Made by a program: the position numbers and the translations under genes. From an uncultured Negativibacillus sp. (GTDB lineage Bacteria > Bacillota > Clostridia > Oscillospirales > Ruminococcaceae): a DNA stretch of 37,258 bases. How positions within the stretch are numbered: position 1 is the stretch's first letter; each line of letters begins with the position of its first letter. The DNA lies in assembly GCF_944388365.1 (NCBI RefSeq), contig NZ_CALXIN010000015.1:1-37258 (forward strand), read 5' to 3'. Shown here one piece after another: positions 23,137-31,450 of this stretch. The notes beneath the pieces were generated by a model. The model ran no database searches, was not told the origin of the DNA, and saw only the letters and a program-made list of their open reading frames with translations.

Positions 23137-23267
23137 GATACCGTCGAGGTTTCCCTCGACGGTATCCGTTATTTAGGCTTTGAAATTATTTTCCGTAAGG
23201 AAAACTTCTTTCATGCACTGTAAGGTTTCAAAGAAACCTTACCGAAGTTATTTTCCGATAGGAAAAT
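23137..23267 (-). terminator. Hairpin cluster in the 3' UTR of the surface-protein gene
   Basis: Four inverted repeats follow the stop: 23250-23267 (ATTTTCC/GGAAAAT), 23220-23242 (GTAAGGTTTC/GAAACCTTAC), 23189-23204 (TTTTCC/GGAAAA) and a 13-bp one at 23137-23166. The last has a modest T-rich tail and may be the first terminator. Such stacks can stabilise an abundant mRNA. Confidence 0.6.
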
Positions 23268-23272
23268 TACTT

Positions 23273-25285
23273 CTATTTCTTCAGTGCCAGAGCGCCAGCA
23301 GCAGCAACAGAAACAACTGCCAGGGAAACAGCCAGACCTACAAAGTCCTCAGCGCCAGTGACTGGGTTTGGTTTGCTGTTGTTGTTGGTTTCTTTGTTGT
23401 CGTCATCTGGAACAACAACTTCCTGGGTGTTGTCATCTTTGTCGTCTTCTTCAACTTCTACTTCTTCAGTAGACAGAACGTAGTTGCCGAGCTCTTTGGT
23501 CTCGAATACGAAACCGTCAACTTTTTCGTTGGTGTGAGCGATTGCGAAATCTTCAACGTACTCAGCGTCAACTTTGGTGTAACCGTCTTCAGTTACCTGA
23601 TATGGAACCAGGGAAGCATCGTCGGAAACGAGGATCAGAGTGCCGGTTCTGGAGAAGTTAGCGTTCTCGTTGTCGAAGGAGAAGCATGCATCAGCTTCGT
23701 CAAAGTCGCCAGCGATTGCTTTATCGTAAGCAGTGCTCAGGTCGAGGTACATGGACTCGCCAGCGTACATTTTAACCTGGAAGAATGCTTTGTCAGCAAA
23801 GTCGAATACAGCTACGCCGTTCTCGTCTTTAGCAACTTTCCAAACAGCTGGTTTGGAAGCGTCGTTGGTCCAGGTGAAATCTACAGTTCTGATGTCAGAA
23901 GCTTCGTATTTACCGGAAACCCAAACTTTGTTGGTGGTGTTCTTGTTGGACTTGTTGTCAGCAACGTATACGTAGTACTTCATGTCAGCAGCTTTAGCCA
24001 GTTTCCATGTATCTTTCAGGGTAACCTTGAGGTATACAGCGTTTGGCATGATTTCGTTGGTGTGATCTTTGTAGGACAGGTAGTCAACTTCGTCAGCTTT
24101 GTACAGCTCAGCCTTCTCAACGAGGTCAGCAACGCCGTTGTCCTCTTCGATCAGGTTGATGGACCAGTTCTTGTCGATGTTGCCGGTGTAGTGACCGTAT
24201 TTAACGGTGTTAACAACGTAGTTGCCGCTGGTCTCCCATTTGTTTTCTTCGATCTCGCCGAGGTCTTCGTTAACTGCAGCAACTTCTGGCAGGTTAGCTA
24301 CAACTTCAACGCCAGCTTTCAGAACAACATCAGTATCAACTGCTGGAGCAACATTGTCCATTGTAACTGTCTGTCCACCTAAAACACCGGTGGTAACTTT
24401 AGCAAGTTCTTTTACAACTGTTGGAACTGCAGCATTAAGAGCTTCGTAAGAAAGATCATATTTTACAGTAGCTGGACCATAAGCATTGTTAGTGCCTACT
24501 TTGTACAGCCAGCTAGCATCAATATGAGCTACATCACCAGGGTTGTTCAGGTTTATATGAGAAGCACCTGAAACGACAGTATAGTTGAACTTGTCATTAG
24601 CAGCATCGTAGCTGATGGAGAATTTTACATCTGCACTATCATATTCAATACCAGCTACAGCATCAGTGATGCCACCCTTACCGGTTACATCTTTACCGTT
24701 GAGCAGAACGCGAACGTTCTCAACCATTTTGCCGTATCTGTCTTCTACTCTGTTAGGAATCTTAACAATTCTCCAACCTGCTTTAACTTCAGCAGCAGTC
24801 AGACCGTGAGAACCAGTATAAGAAGCTGTGTCTGCTACATCACGGTTGTACCAGTAGAGAACCTTGTTCTGGTTGTCTCTGTACTCGAATGGTTTTACTG
24901 TTGCATCTGCGTCAACTGCGATCAGATCTTCAGCAGTAAATTCGTCCCACAGAACTGGATCGAAAGAAACGGTAGTAGCTTCTACTTTGTCATAACCCTG
25001 ATGAGCACCTACAACGGTGTACTCTTTCTGGTTGTTAGCGTACAGAGGCATCCAGATAACGTCGCCTTCGTTGAAGTTGATTCTGGTTTTGCCGTCCAGT
25101 TTGGTGTTGGAACCGGTAACGATGTCGCCATCTTTGTTGGTTACAAACATTTTGCCATCGAACTGGAAACCTGCTGGCCAAGCAGCTGTGTCGCTGGAAC
25201 CGCTAGCATACTGAATAGCGAAAGCGTTAGCGCCCATGCCCAGTACCATAGCAGAAGCCATAGCTACGGAAAGTACTTTTTTCAT
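23273..25285 (-). CDS. Secreted surface protein with NPVTG wall-sorting signal
   Basis: The protein has 670 residues from the ATG at 25285 (AGGAGG 10 bp upstream). It has a classical signal peptide (KKVLSVAMASAMVLGMG, cut after about residue 23, ANAFA). The body is long, acidic and strand-rich, with no domain I recognise. A low-complexity Asp/Glu/Asn linker (about 611-639) leads to NPVTG (about 640-644), a hydrophobic segment and a KK end, which is the architecture of sortase substrates with a non-LPxTG motif. Codon choice is strongly biased and uniform, suggesting very high expression. It could be a major surface or S-layer-like protein. A single Cys is present. Confidence 0.78.
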   Translation of the reverse strand: MKKVLSVAMASAMVLGMGANAFAIQYASGSSDTAAWPAGFQFDGKMFVTNKDGDIVTGSNTKLDGKTRINFNEGDVIWMPLYANNQKEYTVVGAHQGYDKVEATTVSFDPVLWDEFTAEDLIAVDADATVKPFEYRDNQNKVLYWYNRDVADTASYTGSHGLTAAEVKAGWRIVKIPNRVEDRYGKMVENVRVLLNGKDVTGKGGITDAVAGIEYDSADVKFSISYDAANDKFNYTVVSGASHINLNNPGDVAHIDASWLYKVGTNNAYGPATVKYDLSYEALNAAVPTVVKELAKVTTGVLGGQTVTMDNVAPAVDTDVVLKAGVEVVANLPEVAAVNEDLGEIEENKWETSGNYVVNTVKYGHYTGNIDKNWSINLIEEDNGVADLVEKAELYKADEVDYLSYKDHTNEIMPNAVYLKVTLKDTWKLAKAADMKYYVYVADNKSNKNTTNKVWVSGKYEASDIRTVDFTWTNDASKPAVWKVAKDENGVAVFDFADKAFFQVKMYAGESMYLDLSTAYDKAIAGDFDEADACFSFDNENANFSRTGTLILVSDDASLVPYQVTEDGYTKVDAEYVEDFAIAHTNEKVDGFVFETKELGNYVLSTEEVEVEEDDKDDNTQEVVVPDDDNKETNNNSKPNPVTGAEDFVGLAVSLAVVSVAAAGALALKK

Positions 25286-25296
25286 AGTCTTTCTTC

Positions 25297-25358
25297 CTCC
25301 TAAAATAATTTTCGCCCGCATATTTATACATTCACTGTATGTCGCAGGCTTTTTTGTT
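25297..25358 (-). promoter_or_regulatory. 5' leader hairpin of the surface-protein mRNA
   Basis: On the minus strand, GCCTGC and GCGGGC can pair around an inner ACAT/ATGT stem, ending just before the ribosome site. A 5' hairpin of this kind can protect an abundant mRNA. Confidence 0.45.
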
Positions 25359-25399
25359 TGCACAGAATCCGCCTCCACGCGTCCTCCGTGTCTGACATT

Positions 25400-25428
25400 A
25401 TTGTATCTCAAACCGGTAAAAGCCGCAA
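25400..25428 (-). promoter_or_regulatory. Probable promoter of the surface-protein gene
   Basis: TTGCGG at 25423-25428, 17-bp spacer, TACAAT at 25400-25405, with a leader of about 108 nt. The -35 is imperfect, so confidence is moderate. Confidence 0.5.
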
Positions 25429-25550
25429 TACCACTTAGTCAACACTTCGTTTCTTTTTTGTCGCACTTCGCAAAGAAATTTACATTTTCATGAAGCTGGC
25501 CCAATTTTTCTGAACCAAATTGTCATTATTACGCCTAAAAGATTACAAAA

Positions 25551-25596
25551 AAATAACAAACCGGTGAGATTTTCTTCTAACGCCGGTTTGTTATTT
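25551..25596 (-). terminator. Terminator downstream of the TetR gene
   Basis: The arms AAATAACAAACCGG (25551-25564) and CCGGTTTGTTATTT (25583-25596) are perfect and followed by T bases on the minus strand. Confidence 0.82.
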
Positions 25597-25624
25597 TATT
25601 TTCTGCCACAAATATATGTCAAGG

Positions 25625-25700
25625 TGTCGCTTATCGTTCATGATGCTTTAATTATGTTCTTTAATATACTTTTAGAAGAATAATTATACATTAAGCGACA
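25625..25700. repeat. 76-bp AT-rich segment bounded by 9-bp inverted repeats
   Basis: TGTCGCTTA (25625-25633) and TAAGCGACA (25692-25700) bound an AT-rich core in the gap between the TetR gene and its terminator. It could be a small MITE-like insertion or a long hairpin. One copy only is visible in the window. Confidence 0.35.
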
Positions 25701-25734
25701 AAAAAATAAAGACCATCTCGCGATGCCCTCTGCC

Positions 25735-26331
25735 TTACGCCCCAACGGCGTTCTCTTTACTTCTTGCTTCTGCTGTTCCACCGGTGATCACCGTATCCAG
25801 CAGCTTTGCCATTTCCTTTGGCGGCGTGCGCATCCCATCCTCCACCCACGGCACCAGCATTCCCTGGATACCCGCGGCACAGAACCGGCTGCCATACCGT
25901 CGTTCTTCACCAAACAGACTGTCCTTCATACACCGCACACTGATCTGCTCGCACATCCTTGCCATCATCTTTGGTTCTCCCGACTCGCTTGTCAGCATCC
26001 GCGCCACATCTCGGTTTTCCTCCAGATAGCACAGCACCTTCAGCAGCAGCGGGTACGGTCCGTTTTCCAGCGCACTGTCCGGCACGCTTGCGATCATCTC
26101 GTCCAGCTCCTGTTCGATTTCCACTTCCACCTGTTCTTTCAGGTCAAAAGCATCTCGATAGTGGTGGTAAAAGGTTCCTCGATGTACATCCGCCTCTTCG
26201 GTCAGCTCCTTGATGGTGATATCGTCGATGCTCTTTTTGCTCAACAATTTCACCAGGGCTGCACGCAAAGCCTTTTTGGTTTTACGGATTCTTCGGTCCT
26301 CTGCACGGTCTTCAAAACGTTCCATATTCAC
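25735..26331 (-). CDS. TetR-family transcriptional regulator
   Basis: The protein has 198 residues with a GTG start and GGAGG 9 bp upstream; an ATG two codons later is possible. The N-terminal helix-turn-helix is clear (about 13-60: ALRAALVKLLSKKSIDDITI, then ADVHRGTFYHHYRDAFDL). The C-terminal half is helical, as in the DhaS-like/TetR_C branch. It is divergent from ypeB, 217 bp apart. There is no obvious target gene such as an exporter next to it. Confidence 0.9.
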   Translation of the reverse strand: MNMERFEDRAEDRRIRKTKKALRAALVKLLSKKSIDDITIKELTEEADVHRGTFYHHYRDAFDLKEQVEVEIEQELDEMIASVPDSALENGPYPLLLKVLCYLEENRDVARMLTSESGEPKMMARMCEQISVRCMKDSLFGEERRYGSRFCAAGIQGMLVPWVEDGMRTPPKEMAKLLDTVITGGTAEARSKENAVGA

Positions 26332-26423
26332 GCTGTAACACCTCCTTCATAGTAATATTCTTCCACTCTTCATGGTCTATGGAGAATATAGCTAAAAAAT
26401 ATTTTTCAGCGTATATTGATTTT

Positions 26424-26452
26424 AGTATAAATGTAAGAGTAGCGTTTGTCAA
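26424..26452 (-). promoter_or_regulatory. Sigma-A promoter of the TetR gene
   Basis: TTGACA at 26447-26452, 17-bp spacer, TATACT at 26424-26429. Confidence 0.82.
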
Positions 26453-26485
26453 CAACTTTTCCAAAAAATGTAGAATAAATTCTCC

Positions 26486-26515
26486 TGAATAATTCCCACA
26501 ACTTGTCCCATACTC
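26486..26515 (+). promoter_or_regulatory. Sigma-G-type promoter of ypeB
   Basis: TGAATA at 26486-26491, 17-bp spacer, CATACTC at 26509-26515, matching the known forespore sigma-G consensus (TGAATA and CATACTA) in all but the last base. This fits the forespore expression known for ypeB. Confidence 0.75.
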
Positions 26516-26548
26516 AAGACAGCTTAACCAAAGAAAGGATCGCTGAGC

Positions 26549-27919
26549 ATGAACAAAGAAACACCCATTTCCACCGCATCGCTCAAGATCGTATCCATCT
26601 TTCTGCTGATACTTTCGGCGGGACTGGCGATCTGGGCATCCATCACCTACGTCCGCATGAACACCTATCGCTCTGCGCTGCAAAACACCTGGCTGCGCGC
26701 GGCAGACCTTGCCTCGGATAACCTGGCAAATCTTTCCTCCGACCTTGTCAAAGGGATGTACGCCGGCACCTCGCCGCAGCTGTCGATGATCTCGTCCAAG
26801 ATGTGGAAGGAGTCCGCCGCTGCCAAATCGGCGCTGTCCACGCTGCCCGTCACCGACACCACCCTGGAAAACACCAATAAATTCCTGTCCCAGGCGGGCG
26901 ACTACGCTATCTATCTGTCCCAGAAGAGTGCAAACGGCGAGCCCATCACCGACGAGGAGCGCCAGAACTTTGCCTCTCTGCGCGAATACGCCGACCGCCT
27001 CAGCGCGCAGATGGACCAGATCGCGACCGCACTGTCCGATGGCTCGCTGACCATCGAACAGCTCAACGCCGCCGAACAGCAGGCGGATGCAGACGCGGAC
27101 GCAGTCCCTGCCGCCGTGGAATCCACCTCCCAGCTCAAACAGGTGGAGGATAGCTTCACCGGCTACCCGACGCTCATCTATGATGGACCGTTCTCCGACC
27201 ACCTTCTCGAGCGTACACCGCGCATGACCGAGGGCCAGCCGGAGCTGACCGTCGACCAGGCGCGCCAGAAGCTGTCCACCGTCACCACCGTTGACCTTCC
27301 CGAGATGCGGGAGGAAAACTCCACTCTGCCTTCTTATGTATTCCATGACGGCGCCAATAACTCGGTTGCCATCACTAAAAATGGCGGCTATCTCTGCTAC
27401 CTTGTCACCGATAAAAGCGGACTGACCGGCGGAGACCTCAGCTATGACGAGGCCGTGCAGAAGGCACAGGCCTACCTTGAAAAGAACGGCTACACCTCCA
27501 TGAAGGACACCTACTACGAAACCAGCGACGGCGTGATGACGCTCAACTTTGCCTACTACCACCCTGACACCCAGACCGTCTGCTACACCGACCTCATCAA
27601 GGTGGAGGTCTCGCTGAGCGACGGCGCCATTGTCGGACTGGACGCCCGCGGCTACCTTGTCAACCATACCGACCGCACCTTTGAAGCTCCCGCACTCACC
27701 GTCGAGCAGGCGCGCCAGTCGGTCAGCTCCGTCCTCACCGTAGAGAGCACCCGCCTGGCACTGATTCCCACCTCCGGTCAGAATGAAGTGCTGACCTACG
27801 AATTCCTGTGCAGCTCTTCCACTGGGGATAAGGTGCTGTGCTATGTCGACACCCAGACCGGCGCAGAAGAGCAGCTTTTGATCCTTCTGCAGACTCCCAA
27901 TGGTATGCTGACCAAATAA
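26549..27919 (+). CDS. ypeB: Germination protein YpeB
   Basis: The protein has 456 residues. An N-terminal membrane anchor (about 11-32, LKIVSIFLLILSAGLAIWAS) is followed by a long helical region (about 33-195) and three PepSY-like repeats in the C-terminal half (for example LTVDQARQKLSTV about 230-242, LSYDEAVQKAQAYL about 302-315, LTVEQARQSVSSVL about 383-396). This is the domain order of YpeB, which holds the cortex-lytic enzyme SleB in the spore inner membrane. The usual partner sleB is not adjacent in this window. AAAGGA lies 9 bp upstream of the start. Confidence 0.93.
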   Translation: MNKETPISTASLKIVSIFLLILSAGLAIWASITYVRMNTYRSALQNTWLRAADLASDNLANLSSDLVKGMYAGTSPQLSMISSKMWKESAAAKSALSTLPVTDTTLENTNKFLSQAGDYAIYLSQKSANGEPITDEERQNFASLREYADRLSAQMDQIATALSDGSLTIEQLNAAEQQADADADAVPAAVESTSQLKQVEDSFTGYPTLIYDGPFSDHLLERTPRMTEGQPELTVDQARQKLSTVTTVDLPEMREENSTLPSYVFHDGANNSVAITKNGGYLCYLVTDKSGLTGGDLSYDEAVQKAQAYLEKNGYTSMKDTYYETSDGVMTLNFAYYHPDTQTVCYTDLIKVEVSLSDGAIVGLDARGYLVNHTDRTFEAPALTVEQARQSVSSVLTVESTRLALIPTSGQNEVLTYEFLCSSSTGDKVLCYVDTQTGAEEQLLILLQTPNGMLTK

Positions 27920-27924
27920 ATATA

Positions 27925-27970
27925 CAAAACAAAAAATCCCCTGTGAGAAGTCAGGGGATTTTTTGTTTTG
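27925..27970. terminator. Terminator after ypeB
   Basis: A perfect 19-bp inverted repeat (arms 27925-27943 and 27952-27970) with A- and T-tracts starts 5 bp past the stop. Confidence 0.92.
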
Positions 27971-28363
27971 TGCAGAAACGCCTTTCCTGCACGATATTTG
28001 GAAGGATTATGTTGATTGTAGAGGATATCAAAACAAAGGACAACAGCCACAGGAAATACATAAATTTGCAATTTTAACCAATAAAAATTTGCAAAACAAA
28101 TTTCCCTCCATCTGTTGCATTTCCATTATACACTCTGTTTTATCCTTTGTCAATGCGAATCAGATGATTTTCCCCTTTGTTATTTGATTTTCTATTAACA
28201 ATCTTCTGCAGGATTCTCAAAGCGCTTCATGCACGATATTGATTTTGGGCTGTCATCCTCATACAAAAGTATCCCTCTGTCCGTTTCGCCGCTTTTATGA
28301 TATAATAACTGCTATACTCATCCAAACAACCTCAACCCGATTGATATAGAAAGGAAGATCGCC
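27971..28363 (+). promoter_or_regulatory. AT-rich gap with the rqcH promoter at its end
   Basis: An extended -10 (TGATATAAT, 28298-28306) lies 57 bp before the rqcH start, with a poor -35. Nothing else is apparent in the other about 320 bp: no gene, no clear repeat or RNA. Confidence 0.5.
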
Positions 28364-30145
28364 ATGGCACTTGACGGCACTCTTCTGCGCCAGATCAAGC
28401 ACGAGCTGGAAGGCTGTCTGATCGGCGCACGTATTGATAAGATCCACCAATTTTCCCGCGAGGAGATGATCTTTGTCCTGCGCCTGCCGCAGCCGACCGC
28501 TGACGGCGCGCGCAGCGTCAAACTCTACCTGTCTGCCGGCGCCGATAGCCCGCGCCTGCACCTGACCACCTCCTCCTTTGAAAATCCAAAATCTCCTCCC
28601 ATGTTCTGTATGCTGATGCGCAAATACCTGGGCAGCGCCAAGCTCATTGAGCTTCGGCAGATCGGCCTGGACCGTATCCTGCACCTCATCTTTGAGACCC
28701 GCAACGAAATGGGCGACCTGGTTCATCTCACCGTCGCTATCGAGATCATGGGCCGCCACTCCAATATCATCCTTGTGGATGAAAACGGCCGCGTCATCGA
28801 CTCGATCAAGCGCATCGACGACACCATGTCCTCGGTACGTCCCATCCTCCCAGGCGTCCACTATACCCTGCCGCCAGCTCAGAATAAGCTCGACTTGATC
28901 GACACCACTCCTGAGCAGATCGAACAGGCACTGCGCACCGGCAAGGATGTTCCGCTTTCCAAGGCATTGCTTTCTGCAGTGCAGGGCGTCTCTCCTATCG
29001 TCTGCCGCGAAATTGCAAACTATGTCTTTCTCGGCAACGACGGTGTCATCTCGGAGATGACACCTGATCACTATGACCGCCTGCGCTTTTTCCTGAGTCG
29101 TGTCATTGAGATGGCCCGCGACTATACCGGTACTCCCACCAGTGTCATCGACGCCCGCAAAAAGCCGGTGGACTTCTCCTTCATGGACATCCATCAGTAC
29201 GGCGGCACCATGTTCACCCGCACTTACGACAGCTACAGCCAGCTGCTCGATGACTTTTATACCCAGCGGGACAACATCCAGCGGATGCGGCACCGCAGTG
29301 CAGATCTGCTCAAGACACTCGCCAATACCGCCGACCGTATCGCCCGCAAGCTGAGCCTGCAGGAAAAGGAGCTGGCCGACTGTTCCGACCGCGAGACCTG
29401 GAAAATCTACGGCGACCTCATCAACGCCAACCTCTATTCCATCCAGAAAGGCGATCATTCGGTTACCCTCGTCAACTTCTACGACGAAAACCAGAGCGAA
29501 ATCACCATCCCGCTGGACCCTCGCAAAACACCGGCGCAGAACGCGCAGAAGTATTACGGGGAATATCGCAAGGCCGATACCGCCGAAAAGAAACTGCGCG
29601 AGCTGATCGAAGAAGGTCAGCAGGAAGCCGTCTACATCGACTCGGTCTTTGACGCACTCACCCGTGCACAGACCAACGACGAATTGACCGCCATCCGAAC
29701 CGAGCTTGCCGAACAGGGTTACCTCCGCCATAAAGGAAATACTCCTAAAAAAGGAAAGGAACTCAAGCTCAAACCCAAACGTTACCTGTCGGACGATGGC
29801 TTCACCATTCTGGTCGGACGCAATAACGTGCAGAACGACCAGCTCACCCTCAAAGAATCCCGCGGACGGGATGTTTGGTTCCACACCAAAAACATCCCAG
29901 GCTCCCATACAATCGTTGTCAGTGATGGTAAGGAAGTCCCTAATACCACCCTGCATCAGGCTGCTATCCTTGCTGCTGTCAACTCCAAGGCTGCCGAGTC
30001 CTCTCAGGTACCGGTGGACTATACCCTCATTAAAAATGTTAAAAAGCCTCGCGGCGCAAAACCTGGCATGGTCATCTATGTCAGCTATCAGACCGCCTAT
30101 GTAACTCCTGATCTGGAGCTGGAAAAGCGCCTGCTTGTGGAATAA
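28364..30145 (+). CDS. rqcH: Ribosome quality control protein RqcH (NFACT family)
   Basis: The protein has 593 residues. The NFACT-N domain begins ALDGTLLRQIKHEL, and the Asp-Arg pair needed for alanine-tail synthesis is present (GLDRILHL, D103-R104). A coiled-coil region (about 290-430) precedes the NFACT-R domain (about 478-575), with RDVWFHTKNIPGSH (about 501-514). The family binds 60S/50S-nascent chain complexes of split ribosomes and adds C-terminal alanine tails. The same gene has been called fibronectin-binding protein FbpA/YloA. Full length and intact. Confidence 0.96.
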   Translation: MALDGTLLRQIKHELEGCLIGARIDKIHQFSREEMIFVLRLPQPTADGARSVKLYLSAGADSPRLHLTTSSFENPKSPPMFCMLMRKYLGSAKLIELRQIGLDRILHLIFETRNEMGDLVHLTVAIEIMGRHSNIILVDENGRVIDSIKRIDDTMSSVRPILPGVHYTLPPAQNKLDLIDTTPEQIEQALRTGKDVPLSKALLSAVQGVSPIVCREIANYVFLGNDGVISEMTPDHYDRLRFFLSRVIEMARDYTGTPTSVIDARKKPVDFSFMDIHQYGGTMFTRTYDSYSQLLDDFYTQRDNIQRMRHRSADLLKTLANTADRIARKLSLQEKELADCSDRETWKIYGDLINANLYSIQKGDHSVTLVNFYDENQSEITIPLDPRKTPAQNAQKYYGEYRKADTAEKKLRELIEEGQQEAVYIDSVFDALTRAQTNDELTAIRTELAEQGYLRHKGNTPKKGKELKLKPKRYLSDDGFTILVGRNNVQNDQLTLKESRGRDVWFHTKNIPGSHTIVVSDGKEVPNTTLHQAAILAAVNSKAAESSQVPVDYTLIKNVKKPRGAKPGMVIYVSYQTAYVTPDLELEKRLLVE

Positions 30146-30177
30146 TCCCTCTGTCTGTCCTGAAAGGAGGCTGACTT

Positions 30178-30708
30178 ATGATTACATTTTCCCGTATTAC
30201 TGACCCGTCCCATCTGTATTTCGACAAAGCATTCGCTCTGTACGCCACCAGCTTCCCTCAGCATGAACAGCGCCTTTCTCTCAGCCAGCGTCGTATCCTT
30301 TCCCATCCGCAGTATCACTGCGATGTCATCCTTTCGGATAACCGCTTCTGTGGCATCCTCTTTTACTGGGAAATAAACCAGCTGTGCTACGTCGAACATT
30401 TTGCCATCCTTTCTTCCCTTCGGGGACAGGGAATCGGCTCCCAGGCGATCAAAATATTTCTGCAGCAGCATCCTCACACCTTGCTGGAGATTGATCCCCC
30501 GATAGATGATATTTCCTGTCGACGCAAACAGTTCTATACCTCGCTGGGCTTTGTGGAAAATCCCTATTCCCACCTGCATCCGCCCTACCGTCCTCATTTC
30601 ATGTCCCATCCTTTACTGGTAATGAGCTTCCCAGATGTTCTACTTCCGCAGGAATATCAGAGCTTTGCTTCCTTCTTAAAGGATGTTGTCATGGACTCGG
30701 TATTTTAA
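30178..30708 (+). CDS. GNAT-family N-acetyltransferase
   Basis: The protein has 176 residues, AGGAGG before the ATG, 32 bp after rqcH and probably co-transcribed. The acetyl-CoA loop is LRGQGIGSQAI (about 81-91), followed by an IEPPIDD-like strand (here LEIDPPIDD, about 103-111) and a YTSLGFVENPYSH segment (about 120-132) typical of GNAT folds. The substrate is unknown. Confidence 0.85.
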   Translation: MITFSRITDPSHLYFDKAFALYATSFPQHEQRLSLSQRRILSHPQYHCDVILSDNRFCGILFYWEINQLCYVEHFAILSSLRGQGIGSQAIKIFLQQHPHTLLEIDPPIDDISCRRKQFYTSLGFVENPYSHLHPPYRPHFMSHPLLVMSFPDVLLPQEYQSFASFLKDVVMDSVF

Positions 30709-30737
30709 CCTTATTGCCTAAAAACAGCAAATACTTC

Positions 30738-30776
30738 AAAGGACGTATCACCTGCATCGCAGATGATACGTCCTTT
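30738..30776. terminator. Bidirectional terminator
   Basis: AAAGGACGTATCA and TGATACGTCCTTT form a 13-bp stem between the converging GNAT and GyrI-like genes. Confidence 0.88.
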
Positions 30777-30786
30777 TCTTTCGCTT

Positions 30787-31263
30787 CTATTCCCTTTCTT
30801 TCACCGGTACACATAGTTCACATAGATGCCAGTCCACCAGCCTTTTCGCATATCGTTCCATTACCGGCCTTGTAAGGTCCAGCGTATAGCCCATTCGTCC
30901 TAAATATCCGAAACTTTCCGACCATGCCCGTTCAACAGCCTGACTGATATGTTCAATTAAGAACACCACATAGTTTCCGCCCGAAAGTTCCCTGCTGTAA
31001 ACTTCATTCCCTGACACTTTTACAGACTCGCCGGCGATCATGCAGACATCATATCTGCATTGACTAGCTTCTGTAATCGCTGGGTCGTCCATCGCAATGG
31101 CAAGAATCACACTGTCTGACCCAAATAAACTATGTTCTCTCAGCCATTCCTTCCATCTTTGCATCAGAACTGCATTTTCCTTTCCGTATGCTCCTACTCG
31201 ACGTGTATAGATCACCCGAACAGGGTTTAATCTTTCCTCTCTCATTTGAATAAAAAATGCCAT
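30787..31263 (-). CDS. GyrI-like effector-binding domain protein
   Basis: The protein has 158 residues from the ATG at 31263 (GGAG 7 bp upstream). NPVRVIYTRRVGAYGKENAV (about 14-33), SVILAIAMDDPAITEASQCRYDV split as VILAIAMDDPA and QCRYDVC (about 54-78), and a final RPVMERYAKRL segment match the GyrI/SbmC small-molecule-binding fold. Such stand-alone proteins bind or hydrolyse toxic ligands, or act as gyrase inhibitors in E. coli. The ligand is unknown. Confidence 0.8.
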   Translation of the reverse strand: MAFFIQMREERLNPVRVIYTRRVGAYGKENAVLMQRWKEWLREHSLFGSDSVILAIAMDDPAITEASQCRYDVCMIAGESVKVSGNEVYSRELSGGNYVVFLIEHISQAVERAWSESFGYLGRMGYTLDLTRPVMERYAKRLVDWHLCELCVPVKERE

Positions 31264-31390
31264 TGTTTTTCTCCGCTTCCTATTCGTACACCGGTGCCAC
31301 AGACAGAATACCCCCAATTAAAATGTTTTTCAACTACCCATTTAAAATTTGTCTGCTGCTGTATTTTGGGGGACTTCATTTTGTAAAAAA

Positions 31391-31443
31391 CAAAAAGCAG
31401 CTGCTGTGCTTCCTATTCCACGGGCACAGCAAACTGCTTTTTC
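31391..31443 (-). terminator. Terminator of the MBL-fold hydrolase gene
   Basis: The outer arms AAAAAGCAG/CTGCTTTTT and the inner arms CTGTGC/GCACAG form an imperfect two-part stem, 8 bp past the stop. Confidence 0.78.
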
Positions 31444-31450
31444 TTTTGTT

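Noticed and set aside
23180..24382. 400-codon open frame on the plus strand
   Set aside because: It is antisense to the strongly codon-biased surface-protein gene, has no ribosome site and its composition (very high Val/Phe) is that of a shadow frame.
26312..27667. 451-codon open frame on the minus strand
   Set aside because: It is the antisense of ypeB, with no ribosome site.
28295..29956. 553-codon open frame on the minus strand
   Set aside because: It is the antisense of rqcH, which has full family motifs; no promoter or ribosome site.
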